A DNA stretch of 64,000 nucleotides from Bacillus sp. FJAT-49736 (GCF_018343615.1 NZ_JAGYPI010000002.1:391562-455561), one strand, 5' to 3'. Shown: positions 37,016 through 47,133, counted from the stretch's first letter. The notes: a model not told the origin generated them from the letters alone. Translations and numbers: made by a program.

Positions 37016-39877
37016 TCATCCTTCCGCATGCTCCTCCTGAGGAACCAATATCTGCCCTTCTTTTCCAACCTTGAGCAAAGTTTGCATGATTGTTTTCGAT
37101 AATTGACTAGGTTGGTATGGCTTTACTAAATAGGCCATTGCTCCTAGGGAAATGCCTTTTTCCTTTTCATCAAGAGCGGTAGAGATGATGATAGGAATAT
37201 GTTGTAATCTGCTACTTTGTTTAATTTCCTGCATGATTCTCCATCCATCGAATTCATCATCTTCTAGTAAAATATCTAAAACGATTGCATCTGGAATGGT
37301 TTTATGTAAAGATTGGAGTCCATCCGCTCCATTATTGTGATAAATAACCTGGAATCCATTTTCGACAAGCTCGTGTTTGATCAATTCGGCCAGACTTTTA
37401 TCGTCCTCGATTAGTAAAATATGATAGCCTTCTGTGGATTCCCGCATATCATTTTGTTCCATGTCCATCTCTTTACTTAGTGCTGCAGGCAATAAAACCG
37501 TAAACGTACTGCCACTGCCTAATGTCGATTGAACGGAGATTTCCCCATCGTGGTTCTTTACGATCTCTTGTACGATAGATAGGCCGAGCCCTGTTCCACC
37601 TATTTTCCTTCGATCTGAATTATCCACTCTATAAAACTTCGTAAATAATTTATTCATAGCTTCTTCCGGAATTCCTAATCCATGGTCTATGATCTCGACT
37701 TTTACCTGCTGATCAATGTATGTTAACTTGACCTTTATCATTCCACCATCAGGGGAATACTTAACAGCATTATTGATCAAGTTTGTAAATACTTGCTCCA
37801 TTTTCTCTCTATCCCCGAGAATAAATGGCGGTGGTGAACATGGTTCGAGAATGATTTGATGCAACTTTGTACTAACCTGCTGGGCTTCGATTACTTTACT
37901 GAGCATCGGCAGTAAATTGAAATATTTTTTCTCATAGGTTTGTTTTCCTGCTTCCATTCTTTGGACATCAAGAAAATCATTAATGAGCGCTGTTAAGCGC
38001 TTGGATTCATTCCAAATCGTTGTTAAATACTTTTTCTGCCGCTCAGGCTTCAATTCACGGTTGATCATTAATTCTGTAAAACCGAGAATGCTGGAAAGCG
38101 GAGTTCTTAATTCATGACTAACCGTGCTAACAAATTCGGATTTCATCTGATCCACTTCATATTCTTTTGTAATATCGCGATGAACTAGAACGGTCCCAAT
38201 TTTTACCCCATCATGATATAGCTTTTTGCTATAGACTTTTATTACTTTCTGTGAACTTTCTAACGTATAAATAAAGGTGTCTAATTCAGAATTGGAATGC
38301 AAGGCATTTTCCAAAAATAAAACAATTTGTTTCTCCTTTACTTTCTCTTTCACAAATTCAATCCATTCTTCCCACGACATCCCTAAAAGAACGTAATCCT
38401 CACATTCAAGTAGCTCCTGCAAATGATCATTGATTTGCAGCGTCCGCCCATTTTTATCAATTAGCTGGACCCCTTCTTGAAGTGTATTGAGAATATCCTG
38501 ATTTTGCTTCCGATCCTTTTCTGACTTTTGGAAAAGGGAAATTTTATCGAGGCTAACCCCAACACTATTCGAAAGTGCCAGGAACTCTTCCATTTGTGAT
38601 TCCTCAAAAGGAGATCCATACCTGGTAAAAATCATGACAGCAATCAAATCTTCATCGGATGAAAGTACTGGAAGGTAAAGATCATATCCATAAAAATCTC
38701 CTTCATGGTAGCCCTTTTCGGAAACATCCAATTTTCGTTTGAAGGAATAAGGCCTTTTGGTGATCCTTAGCTGTTCACACAAGCTATCTTTCATATTTTG
38801 CAAAAATTGATTTGCACCACTAGGTGAAATACCGAATGAAGCATAAGCTGGTTCCTCTGCCAAAGCGATAATCCCTTTATCGGCTTGAATGATCTTGCAC
38901 ATATTCACCACGCTGCTATCCAATAGATACTGCAAATCGATGTTGCCCGAGAGCTGATTGACTAATTTGTTTCGATTTTTTAACTTTTCACTGTTCTCAT
39001 TCAGTGTTTGCATAGCGTTTTGAAGCTCGGCCTGCTGTGCTTGAAGTTCATCCTGCTGCGCAATAAGCTCTTCATTATGAGCTAATAGATCCTGTTCTTT
39101 TTCTTGGACCTTTTCCACCATTTGTTGGAATGATTTTGATAGTAGTCCGATTTCATCTTCCCGCTTCGTTTCTAGTGAAATGGATACTTCTTTTCCGCTT
39201 GCCATTTCATTTGCAGCAATGGATAATCTCGCCAAAGGCTGGCCCAACTGCCTAAACATATACATCATAATTACTAATAGGATGACCATTACGATTAACA
39301 CAAATAGCAGAAAGATTAGTTGAATATAAGATTGCATAGTAATAAGCTTTTGAAAATGGCTATCTAGACTATGGTCTAGATCTTGTATATAATCTTGCAT
39401 TTGTTTTTGAAAAGTCGTGACTTTTGAGGTCACCTGTTCATTAGCCATCTTTGCTATCTCTTGTCTATTTCCAACTTTATAATTGGAAATTACTAACGGC
39501 AATGTATCTTCAAAATAGAAGCTAGTGAATTCATTGACATTATCCAAGAATTTTTCGTCATCATCTGTCGTCGTAATTTTTTCGAACTTTTTTGCCGACC
39601 TTTTGATTTTTTTCTCTTGTGCAAGCGCACTATCCTTCATACTTGCACTTCCAAATGCTAAATATCCTCTAGCATCAAAAAAAGCTTGATTAAAGTCCAC
39701 ATTAATCGCCTGGGCAATTTTTTCCTTCTCGGCTATTTTACTCCGCTCTTTATAATTGTCAGTATTTAGCATATGATGCACCATTAGAAGAGCGGCGGCT
39801 CCTATGACAAAGAAGACAAAAAAGCATCCCATTAATATTATAAACCGCCTGGACAAACTCTTTTTGTTAATTTTCAT
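37016..39877 (-). CDS. Hybrid sensor kinase: HAMP-GAF-PAS-HisKA-HATPase-REC
   Basis: 953 residues. Membrane segments near 11-32 and 185-207 flank a helical extracellular domain of about 150 residues. Then HAMP (208-260), coiled coil with QQDELQAQQAELQ (260-300), GAF (315-450), PAS (455-570), HisKA (580-645, histidine in STVSHELRTPLSSI), HATPase (690-800, NLINNAVKYSPDGG and GTGLGLSIV) and a receiver (about 822-940, acidic LLIEDD, phospho-Asp in IVLDILLEDDEFDGW, lysine in VKPYQPS). The start overlaps the preceding single-domain regulator by 11 bases and has GAGGGAA before it. With that regulator and the Hpt diguanylate cyclase it can form a full phosphorelay. Confidence 0.93.
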   Translation of the reverse strand: MKINKKSLSRRFIILMGCFFVFFVIGAAALLMVHHMLNTDNYKERSKIAEKEKIAQAINVDFNQAFFDARGYLAFGSASMKDSALAQEKKIKRSAKKFEKITTTDDDEKFLDNVNEFTSFYFEDTLPLVISNYKVGNRQEIAKMANEQVTSKVTTFQKQMQDYIQDLDHSLDSHFQKLITMQSYIQLIFLLFVLIVMVILLVIMMYMFRQLGQPLARLSIAANEMASGKEVSISLETKREDEIGLLSKSFQQMVEKVQEKEQDLLAHNEELIAQQDELQAQQAELQNAMQTLNENSEKLKNRNKLVNQLSGNIDLQYLLDSSVVNMCKIIQADKGIIALAEEPAYASFGISPSGANQFLQNMKDSLCEQLRITKRPYSFKRKLDVSEKGYHEGDFYGYDLYLPVLSSDEDLIAVMIFTRYGSPFEESQMEEFLALSNSVGVSLDKISLFQKSEKDRKQNQDILNTLQEGVQLIDKNGRTLQINDHLQELLECEDYVLLGMSWEEWIEFVKEKVKEKQIVLFLENALHSNSELDTFIYTLESSQKVIKVYSKKLYHDGVKIGTVLVHRDITKEYEVDQMKSEFVSTVSHELRTPLSSILGFTELMINRELKPERQKKYLTTIWNESKRLTALINDFLDVQRMEAGKQTYEKKYFNLLPMLSKVIEAQQVSTKLHQIILEPCSPPPFILGDREKMEQVFTNLINNAVKYSPDGGMIKVKLTYIDQQVKVEIIDHGLGIPEEAMNKLFTKFYRVDNSDRRKIGGTGLGLSIVQEIVKNHDGEISVQSTLGSGSTFTVLLPAALSKEMDMEQNDMRESTEGYHILLIEDDKSLAELIKHELVENGFQVIYHNNGADGLQSLHKTIPDAIVLDILLEDDEFDGWRIMQEIKQSSRLQHIPIIISTALDEKEKGISLGAMAYLVKPYQPSQLSKTIMQTLLKVGKEGQILVPQEEHAEG

Positions 39878-40235
39878 AGAGGATTCCCTCGATTTTCGCT
39901 AATAATTCAATAGGACTAAAAGGTTTCGCCATAAAAAAGTTCGCCCCTGCATCGAATACCTTTTCCTGTTCAAACTGCTGGCTTTTTGCAGAAAGCATAA
40001 GAATTTTTAAGTGGTGGTCTTTTTGCTTTTCTCTAATATATTTAATGACCTCTATCCCGGAAACCTTAGGCATCATATAGTCCAAAATAAGCAAGTCATA
40101 TTTATTTTCTTCTAAGTATTGGATTGCTTCCTGACCATCCTCTGCTTCTTGTACCGCGAAATCTTGGTCCTCCAGAGTATCTGTAATCAGCATTCTTAAT
40201 ACTTCTTCGTCTTCTGCTAGTAAAATTCGTTTCAT
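39867..40235 (-). CDS. Single-domain response regulator
   Basis: 122 residues, a receiver only: LLAEDEE acidic pocket, phospho-Asp in LLILDYMMPKVSG, threonine/serine switch in LMLSAKS and lysine in MAKPFSP. The start is taken as the ATG at 40235 behind AGGGTG; the frame opens four codons earlier with GTG. Lacking an output domain, it is a phosphate relay or a protein-binding switch between the hybrid kinase downstream and the diguanylate cyclase upstream, both in the same operon. Confidence 0.9.
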   Translation of the reverse strand: MKRILLAEDEEVLRMLITDTLEDQDFAVQEAEDGQEAIQYLEENKYDLLILDYMMPKVSGIEVIKYIREKQKDHHLKILMLSAKSQQFEQEKVFDAGANFFMAKPFSPIELLAKIEGILYEN

Positions 40236-40274
40236 TCCCTTATTCACCCTTATATGTTTTTCTATTGATCGTTC

Positions 40275-41900
40275 TCATCTGATTTTCTTTCTGTGAATCA
40301 GCTGCATAATTCTAGCTTGCAAGTCTGCTATTTCAAATGGTTTTGTCATATAGTCATCCGCTCCGAGCTTGAGAGCTTTTGCTATATCCTCCTGGCTATT
40401 TCTTCCTGTCAGCATAATGACCAATACCTTCTCATGTTTCTCTGTTTCTCTTACTTTTTGTAAAATATCCAGTCCGTCCATGATAGGCATCACCCCATCT
40501 AAGATCAGAAAATGCTCCCCTTCTATTTCAAGATGACTGGAGTCAAAGAATACATGACCATTTTCGAAGACCTGTATATTTATTTCATATTGACTTATCT
40601 CTAATTCTTGTAAACTCTTCGCAAGCATAGAGCGAATAATTGGATCATCATCAATAATGGATATATATAACTTTTTCTTTTCCAATTCTGTTGATGGTTC
40701 ATGGAAGCATTCCACTCTTGCTCGTCCTAATTCCTTTGCTTTGTATAAAGCCTTATCTGCGGCACTTATCGCAGACTCTATAGTTGTATCCAGTGTAGAG
40801 ATCGTATGAATGCCAGCGGAAAAAGAAACATACGTGTCTTCTCCATCTATCTCAAAGCGCTGTTTAGAAAAACGCTCCAATAATCTGGTGACTATCTCAT
40901 TCGCTTTTTGTTGCTCCGTATTTTGAAATAGAATGATAAACTCTTCTCCACCATATCTAAACACAGTATCAAAGCTTCGTGTATTTTCTTCTAAGAATGA
41001 AGCAAACTGTGAAAGCACCTTATCCCCTGTGAGATGCCCGTAGCGGTCATTAACTTTTTTAAAATAATCAATATCAAGAATAGCAAGGCTAAATGGTTGG
41101 CTAAAACGATTCAATTCATCCATGCTGACATCAAAAACAACCTTTAAGTATTTTCGGTTATAAACATTCGTTAGCTCATCCAATAATACGGATTGGTCAT
41201 AAATTTTCTTTCTTTGGAGATGGCGTTCAATATGAACAGCCAATTCTTCAAGATCAATCGGCTTCGCAATAAAGTCATCTGCCCCCATTTTGAAGGCATT
41301 TATTCGAGTATCTCGATCATATAAAATACTCATCATAATGATCGGAACGAAAACCTTGTTACTATGACTCTGTAAATCTCTTAGGATTTCAAAGCCATTT
41401 TTATTCGGTAAATTCACATCTAAGACAACACAATCGGGATGCAGATCAAAATACTGGGAGATTGCTTTGTCGGAGTTAGAATTCGTAATAACCATCCAGC
41501 CTTGCTTCTCCAGAAAATCCTTCAATATAATAAGCAAAGAAATATCATCATCAATAATTTGGATGAGCGGAATATTCTCGCGACGAAAATGCTTTTTTCC
41601 AACCTCGATTTCCTCATAATGGTCATAGCTAAAGGTGAGCTCCATTAATTCGGATAGAAATTCGCGCAGCTCCCTTCTCTCCCACTCTTCTTTATTACGG
41701 TCCTTCATTTGTTCCAGCAGCACTCCTGATACCTGAAGAATCCCTCCAAGCTGAAGTGTTCCCGACGTTCCTTTTATAGAATGTATGAAGCGATACACTT
41801 CTGTATTAGGAATGCTAGTTTCTTCACCATCTTCAAACCATTGAACGAATTGCTCTTTGATTTTTTTAAAAAATACTTTTCTATATTTAGATAGGTCCAT
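40275..41900 (-). CDS. Hpt-REC-GGDEF-REC diguanylate cyclase
   Basis: 541 residues from the ATG at 41900, behind GGAGTGG. The open frame reaches 74 codons further but that stretch is Cys-rich, unlike the rest, and has no place in the family. Hpt domain (1-110, histidine in FIHSIKGTSGTLQL), receiver 1 (115-240, CVVLDVNLPNKNG), GGDEF (245-410) with active site YGGEEF and an RxxD inhibitory site (RSFD) five residues before it, and receiver 2 (415-541, LILDGVMPIMDG). It should make c-di-GMP under control of phosphorylation and be product-inhibited. It is the first gene of a phosphorelay operon. A c-di-GMP riboswitch is 13 kb away in the same window. Confidence 0.93.
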   Translation of the reverse strand: MDLSKYRKVFFKKIKEQFVQWFEDGEETSIPNTEVYRFIHSIKGTSGTLQLGGILQVSGVLLEQMKDRNKEEWERRELREFLSELMELTFSYDHYEEIEVGKKHFRRENIPLIQIIDDDISLLIILKDFLEKQGWMVITNSNSDKAISQYFDLHPDCVVLDVNLPNKNGFEILRDLQSHSNKVFVPIIMMSILYDRDTRINAFKMGADDFIAKPIDLEELAVHIERHLQRKKIYDQSVLLDELTNVYNRKYLKVVFDVSMDELNRFSQPFSLAILDIDYFKKVNDRYGHLTGDKVLSQFASFLEENTRSFDTVFRYGGEEFIILFQNTEQQKANEIVTRLLERFSKQRFEIDGEDTYVSFSAGIHTISTLDTTIESAISAADKALYKAKELGRARVECFHEPSTELEKKKLYISIIDDDPIIRSMLAKSLQELEISQYEINIQVFENGHVFFDSSHLEIEGEHFLILDGVMPIMDGLDILQKVRETEKHEKVLVIMLTGRNSQEDIAKALKLGADDYMTKPFEIADLQARIMQLIHRKKIR

Positions 41901-42250
41901 ATATTCCACTCCGCTAAAATAAAATTTATCCAACTGAGAAATTAGAAAAGCTTCAAAGGGCTCGTCAACATAAGCAATAGATGAATGTTCATTAGCTTTC
42001 CGTCTACAAAAGCAGTAACCAATAACAAAAGAGTGGTATTCACAAATAAAACACACAACCACTTCAATAGGACTGTGTGTTTTTGGTTTCCATTTCTCTT
42101 TCAGTTGCAAGGCATCACTCATACTTTAACTTTGAAGCTTTGCGCTCCTATATATCAATAAAATTGACATTTTTCAATGTAAGATTTATTTACTATTTTC
42201 AGAACAAAATCATATCACACAAAACGACATAAATCTACTAGATGCGACAA
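41901..42250. other. Upstream region of the diguanylate cyclase gene
   Basis: About 350 bp without a supported gene. On the minus strand it holds TTTTTGTCGC and, 40 bases on, TGTTCTG, which resemble single elements of the TGTTCAG promoters of the surface island. The spacing is different, so a shared regulator is only a possibility. Confidence 0.3.
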
Positions 42251-42296
42251 AAATAAGGGACGAATCCGAAGTTTAAGAACTTGAGATTCGCCCCTT
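42251..42296 (-). terminator. Hairpin upstream of the phosphorelay operon
   Basis: AAGGGACGAATC and GATTCGCCCCTT pair with one mismatch, followed on the minus strand by TTATTTTTG. It would insulate the diguanylate cyclase promoter from the L,D-transpeptidase gene. Confidence 0.65.
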
Positions 42297-42390
42297 TGTT
42301 CCAGCTAAAATTTCAATTTTTTTAGACTTTGACCATCTATATAGAAAGGTTGGTCCGAAAAAATAGTGCCTAGCACGTAGAGCTCTACAT

Positions 42391-42425
42391 GACAAAAGCA
42401 GTGAGGCCATCCCACTGCTTTTGTC
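42391..42425 (-). terminator. Terminator of the L,D-transpeptidase gene
   Basis: GACAAAAGCAGTG and CACTGCTTTTGTC form a perfect 13-bp stem with a 9-base loop, ten bases after the stop. The T-run is inside the stem. Confidence 0.7.
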
Positions 42426-42434
42426 GTTATATTC

Positions 42435-43817
42435 TCAATAAATGATAACCGGCTCATATTGTTCAAGATTGTCGTACACAGCTTTCATAATACTTGGAGG
42501 AGTATTGACACAGCCACCAGAACCATGCTCAAGGTAGGCGTCACTTGCCCAGTTGGTTCTCCAATAAGCATCATGGAACCCGCAGCCACTATTCGTAAAA
42601 GGTGCCCAATAGTTGACTTTAATCGAATAATTCGGGTTACCTACTTCACTGCCTCGAAGGATCGATGGTGCCCTTTTATACATGATGTACCACACACCCT
42701 TTGGCGTATCTTCATTTGTATTATGTCTGCCAGTAACTACATGTGTGGTGACTTGCAGTTTGCCATTTTTATAGATCCATATACGTTGGTCCTCTATGGA
42801 TACTTCCGCATATGTGTCGCCAATGCCATTGTTTGTGGTTGTATGATAGCCAACACCATTCACGTTCCAGCCTATTCCATAGACATTATAGGCAAGAATC
42901 GATGTAGTTCCTTTATCAAAAGCTTCTTGAATCCGTTTCGCTTCCTCGGTGACATTTATCGCCCAGCCATAGGTTTCCCCTTTTATGGATATTACTTTAC
43001 CTGAATGAGTTTTAAAGGTGTAATTTTTACCGAGAGTGGATTGTGTTCGATTAATATCGGTAAGCTTTTTCTCAATCACATCCATATCCATTGTATACTT
43101 CATGGTTTTAGACACCGTTGCATTCTTAATGACTCCACTGCCTTTAAAGGAATAGACCTTGTTCTGCACTTTATAATCGACCGTTCGCCCGATGAGCTCC
43201 TGCAGCTTTGCCTTTTCCATTTCCACACTCGGACTGTCTTCCTTGATAGGCTGTAAGTATACGGCTTTTAAGCGGACTACACTATTATATTCGTGTTTGC
43301 TGTAATCCTCTAGTAACTTTGCTACATCATATCGCTCTCCTGCCTCGCTTTTCAAAACAATGATTTTCCCTTGTTTCAACTGGGCATGAGCGTCTTTTGG
43401 AGCTTTTAAGCTCTTATTCATCGATAGGAGCTTTTTCTCTAGTTTCTTTTTCATCGTTTGGCTTCGGTTTTGATCCGCGTTGACCGGCAGCAACGAATAA
43501 CTTTTTACCTTGAAGGAAGGAAAAAACGTTCTCTGTTTTTTTAATAGGTTTTCAACTTCTGGCAGGTCCTTATCGGTAAAACCCGCCTTCGTAGTTTTTC
43601 CTTTGAGAATAAGCCTCTCCCCGACATAGACATCATTTTTTAAGTTAGATTCCTTTAATTTTTGAATTGCTTTTTCAGCGGTCAATCCACCCACTTTTGT
43701 ATCATTGATCATGACTTTAGCATTAAAATGGGTGCACTGATAGTAGAAAATAGCACTTAACGCGAGGATGATAACAACCATCGTACTACTTAATATAATA
43801 ATATGCTTTTTACGCAT
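42435..43817 (-). CDS. L,D-transpeptidase with peptidoglycan-binding-4 region
   Basis: 460 residues. N-terminal membrane anchor (5-27), two PG_binding_4-like regions (about 35-110 and 215-290, IQKLKESN and YGWAINVTEEAKRIQ), then a YkuD catalytic domain (about 335-460). The active-site cysteine is in HGSGGCVN, with the conserved histidine in the same motif. It would form 3-3 crosslinks or attach proteins in the wall, outside the membrane. Monocistronic, with its own terminator. Length and layout match the Bacillus/Clostridium membrane-anchored L,D-transpeptidases. Confidence 0.93.
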   Translation of the reverse strand: MRKKHIIILSSTMVVIILALSAIFYYQCTHFNAKVMINDTKVGGLTAEKAIQKLKESNLKNDVYVGERLILKGKTTKAGFTDKDLPEVENLLKKQRTFFPSFKVKSYSLLPVNADQNRSQTMKKKLEKKLLSMNKSLKAPKDAHAQLKQGKIIVLKSEAGERYDVAKLLEDYSKHEYNSVVRLKAVYLQPIKEDSPSVEMEKAKLQELIGRTVDYKVQNKVYSFKGSGVIKNATVSKTMKYTMDMDVIEKKLTDINRTQSTLGKNYTFKTHSGKVISIKGETYGWAINVTEEAKRIQEAFDKGTTSILAYNVYGIGWNVNGVGYHTTTNNGIGDTYAEVSIEDQRIWIYKNGKLQVTTHVVTGRHNTNEDTPKGVWYIMYKRAPSILRGSEVGNPNYSIKVNYWAPFTNSGCGFHDAYWRTNWASDAYLEHGSGGCVNTPPSIMKAVYDNLEQYEPVIIY

Positions 43818-44787
43818 TACTTCACCTCAAAAAACTGCATTCGTTAACAGATTAACAGAATGCTAATCGGATACTACGTATCTATTGTATGAGAGGAAAT
43901 GAACAAAAATTCTAATGTATATATATCAATTATGCAGAAGTTGAAGTGAGTACAACGGTTTCTTACGATATCGGAGTAAGTGGGTGATTTGGGTAATGAA
44001 ATGAAGAGGATAAATCAATATTTGCAAATGTTTTGGAATGCAATTAGTCTAATCAATATTGCTTAGCAATACAAACCGATTAGAACTAAATAATATGAAA
44101 ATCGAGGGATAAGACAGTGGAGAGGATTCCTTATTATTTTAAAAAAAGTTCCAATGAAAACAACAATACCTATACCTAAAAAAAACCGCTACCACATGTC
44201 AACAAAATTATAATTCGGATGGTTCACTGCCACTATTGGACCCAACTTTCTGAAACAGACCACACCCACTCTAGTTTAGAGATCTAAAAAATCTCATGAA
44301 GAATTAATATTATTCCAAGTACGATCTATGCTATTCTCTCCTTCCAAAAAATATGTGTTTTACATTTTTTTAAGTTTCAAACTATCTCCTAACCTTTGCT
44401 TCTTTCGTTCATTGTTCCGAAATACAGCCAGAGATTCCGCCACACGGCTAGCATTAAAGAAGCCCTATAGGATTTTCCCTACAGAGATTTTAAAGGAACA
44501 GTAGCTATGTTTCCTTTAAAATGAATATTCCCCCAAAAAAACAGGAAAAATAACTAATGCTAACAATGGCTGGATTCCTGTGAGAACAGAACAAAATGTT
44601 TGCCTTACTTGTTTCGAATTTGCACAACTCTCCCTATCTTATGAGCAGCATATGTAACTGTTTCACTTTGTCCGCGAAATGGCGGATGCAGGAGCCAAAA
44701 TAATGATTTTTTAAAAGGAAAGCTTGAATGATCACCACCAGCAACAGACCAAAAAGAGTTAGCGAATAGTAATTTGGAGGTACTGGA
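43818..44787. other. Long intergenic region with hairpins, no supported gene
   Basis: Nearly 1 kb between divergent genes. Visible structure: TCTAATC...GATTAGA enclosing ATTGCT/AGCAAT (about 44047-44083) and ATTTTAAAGGAA/TTCCTTTAAAAT (about 44488-44524). The open frame at 44605-44832 (minus) overlaps the DUF3231 start and has no ribosome site. No tRNA, riboswitch core or transposon end was recognised. It may contain decayed genes. Confidence 0.45.
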
Positions 44788-45792
44788 ATGAGTGAAAATG
44801 ATCAAAATCTTATATCTGGAGAGATTTCTCAACTTTGGGCCAATTACATGAACGATAGCATGGCCATTTGTATGCTATCGTACTTCAAGGAAAACGTGGA
44901 AGATCAGGAAGTTCTTCCAATAATCGAATATGCGCTTGAATTGTCTGAATCCCATATTGAAACATTGACCAATTTATTTCAAAAGCATAATTTCCCGATA
45001 CCAATTGGCTTTACTAAAGAGGATGTTAATCTACAGGCACCTAGATTATATTCCGATATGTATTATTTATACTTTTTACAATTTTGGGGTGCAACAGGAC
45101 TCAATGGATACGGACTATCACTACTATTAGCGGCTAACGAAGAGGTTATCCAATATTTTTCGAAATGTATAGATGAATCAAAGGAACTGTTAAATCGAAC
45201 ATCCAATATATTACTTGCAAAGGGAGCTTTTATAAAGACACCTTACATACCTATCCCCGAAAAGGTTGATTTCATTCACAAGGAAAGCTTTTTATCAGGG
45301 TGGTTCGGTGAGAGAAGACCATTAACAACCATAGAGATTGCAAACCTTTTTGCAAATAAGCAACGAAACATTCTCTTTCAAACAACATTGATTGGCTTTT
45401 CCCAGGTTGTAAAAGATAATGATGTCAGCAAAATTATCAAAAAAGGTCTGGAAATTCTCAAAAATAATATTGATACTTATGATGAGAAAGTCAGAGAAAG
45501 TCACCTGCCAGCTCCTGAACCATGGGATACATTGGTAACTACATCCACCACTTCACCATATTCGGATAAATTAATTTTATTTCACTTAGCATCTTTAATA
45601 AATATGGGTATAGGATTGTATGGAACCAGTCTCGGACTTAGCCCTCGAACGGATTTAAGTGCCCTTAATATAAAAATAATTTCCAAATTATTATTATTTG
45701 CTGAGGATACTACCAGTATAATGATTGAAAAAGGATGGATGGAACAGCCACCAAGCGCGGTAAATCGAAAAGATTTAGCCGATAATAAATAA
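44788..45792 (+). CDS. DUF3231 family protein (two ferritin-like halves)
   Basis: 334 residues, the family's usual length, and all-helical. The two halves each show the pattern SQLWANYMNDSMAICMLSYF / LFANKQRNILFQTTLIGFSQ, then the ESHIETLTNLFQKHNFPIPIG-type ending, typical of DUF3231, widespread in Bacillus and often linked to spores. GGAGG lies before the ATG. No signal peptide. Function is unknown. The ferritin-like fold is inferred from the family. Confidence 0.85.
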   Translation: MSENDQNLISGEISQLWANYMNDSMAICMLSYFKENVEDQEVLPIIEYALELSESHIETLTNLFQKHNFPIPIGFTKEDVNLQAPRLYSDMYYLYFLQFWGATGLNGYGLSLLLAANEEVIQYFSKCIDESKELLNRTSNILLAKGAFIKTPYIPIPEKVDFIHKESFLSGWFGERRPLTTIEIANLFANKQRNILFQTTLIGFSQVVKDNDVSKIIKKGLEILKNNIDTYDEKVRESHLPAPEPWDTLVTTSTTSPYSDKLILFHLASLINMGIGLYGTSLGLSPRTDLSALNIKIISKLLLFAEDTTSIMIEKGWMEQPPSAVNRKDLADNK

Positions 45793-45817
45793 ACAAAGCT
45801 CCAGCAAAATAACAAAG

Positions 45818-45870
45818 GGAGGGTCTTTTTTCTTGTTTTTCCGTTCAAAACAAGAAAAGACCCTCCGACA
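45818..45870 (+). terminator. Long terminator hairpin after DUF3231
   Basis: GGAGGGTCTTTTTTCTTGTTTT and AAAACAAGAAAAGACCCTCC form a 20-bp stem with small irregularities. It lies 25 bp past the stop. Confidence 0.7.
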
Positions 45871-45880
45871 AAAACAGGAA

Positions 45881-45947
45881 AAAAAGTATGCTCTTTTGTT
45901 ATTGTTTTATCCGCAAGACAAAGCAATCATAAAAGGTCATACTTTTT
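45881..45947 (-). terminator. Terminator of the YitT-family gene
   Basis: AAAAAGTATG and CATACTTTTT close a large stem, with AAAAGG/CTTTT pairing inside, followed on the minus strand by TTTTTTTCCTG. Confidence 0.6.
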
Positions 45948-45989
45948 GCTTTGAAGATGATGTTTTTCCCATGGTACACAAAGCTTTTT

Positions 45990-46862
45990 TTAATGTATAT
46001 TATTCTTTCTAAAGTTACCACCTCTGACTTCCGCTACGTCATAAACGGTAACAAAGGATTTTGGGTCAATTTCATTGAGAATTTCCTTTAGTTTGGTTTC
46101 TTCCAATCGGTTAATGACACAGGTGATTTCTTTAAACTTTTCGTGTGAGAACCCTCCATAAACTTCGTTATACGTAGCACTTCTTCCTAAACGGTCCCGT
46201 ATAGTTTCTACCAATAATTCGGGTTGAGTTGTGATTACTTTAAAGGTTTTAGAACCACTCAAACCTTCTTCCACTATGTGAATTACCTTTGAAGCAATAA
46301 AGTAAGCAATCGCCGAAAGAATTGCCCCTTGAAGACCGAATACGGTTGAGACGATGATAAATACAAATACGTTCAGGAAAAGAATAAAATCACTTGTCCC
46401 AAAAGGTAATTTTCGAGATAGTAGTACGGCAAGCATATCGATTCCATCTAATGCACCGCCATTACGCAAAGCTAATCCCATCCCAAAGCCAAGGATAATA
46501 CCACCAACAACAGTGACTAACAAAGTATCTCCCTCAATAATAGCGGACGTATGATGAAATAATACTGTGCCCACAGCTAGCGATATAATTCCGATAATCG
46601 AAAAAAGCGCAAATGTTTTTCCAATTTGTTTATAACCTAACCAGATAAATGGGATATTAATAATAGCTATTAGAGCTCCTAATGGAAGGCCAAATAGTTC
46701 CGAACTAACAATGCTTAAACCGGTCACACCGCCATCTGAGACGTTGTTTGGGATTAATACCGTTTCTAGTCCATATGCAGCTATAAATCCCCCTATAATG
46801 ACTAATAATCCTCGTAAAATAATTAGCAGTTTATTGGCTTTTTGTTTTCTGATTGAATTCAT
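45990..46862 (-). CDS. YitT family membrane protein (DUF161-DUF2179)
   Basis: 290 residues from the ATG behind GCGAGGAAT; the frame extends 12 codons more without a ribosome site. Five or six membrane segments (about 15-195; GLETVLIPNNVSDGGVTGLS and RNGGALDGIDMLAVLLSRK are family marks) precede a cytoplasmic DUF2179 domain (about 205-285, VITTQPELLVETIRDRLGRS, TCVINRLEETKLKEIL). Bacilli carry several paralogues. Transport function is suspected but unproven. Single gene with its own terminator. Confidence 0.92.
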   Translation of the reverse strand: MNSIRKQKANKLLIILRGLLVIIGGFIAAYGLETVLIPNNVSDGGVTGLSIVSSELFGLPLGALIAIINIPFIWLGYKQIGKTFALFSIIGIISLAVGTVLFHHTSAIIEGDTLLVTVVGGIILGFGMGLALRNGGALDGIDMLAVLLSRKLPFGTSDFILFLNVFVFIIVSTVFGLQGAILSAIAYFIASKVIHIVEEGLSGSKTFKVITTQPELLVETIRDRLGRSATYNEVYGGFSHEKFKEITCVINRLEETKLKEILNEIDPKSFVTVYDVAEVRGGNFRKNNIH

Positions 46863-47103
46863 ATGATTCCTCGCTTCCTTTTTATTAAATTGTACCACAA
46901 AAGTCCTGTTTTATTTTGCCCTGAAGTCTTGTAGAATACATGCGCCCATTAAGTGAAATTCTTGCAAACAAAAATTATATCTTTCATCCTGCATTAGATT
47001 ATCAGTAATAAATAAGGCATTTCTTTGGAACTCAATGATTACAATATTTATCTACTTCTACATTTATAAGCATTTACAAAGATTAGAATTTCATGATGCG
47101 CAA

Positions 47104-47132
47104 TAAAAAAAGCCAACAAAATGTTAGCTTTT
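47104..47132 (-). terminator. Terminator of the YnfA-family gene
   Basis: GCTAACA-N3-TGTTGGC on the minus strand (one mismatch) runs into TTTTTTTATTG, directly after the stop codon. Confidence 0.8.
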
Positions 47133-47133
47133 G

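Noticed and set aside
41901-42122. N-terminal 74-codon extension of the diguanylate cyclase
   Set aside because: Cys-rich and unlike the Hpt family start. A good ribosome site precedes the ATG at 41900.
41901-42250. Third SARP-type promoter before the diguanylate cyclase
   Set aside because: TTTTTGTCG and a single TGTTCTG are present, but the second heptamer, the 11-bp period and a good -10 are missing.
43818-44787. Hidden gene or mobile element in the 1-kb gap
   Set aside because: Only short hairpins and scattered stops were seen. There was no transposase fragment, tRNA or riboswitch core.
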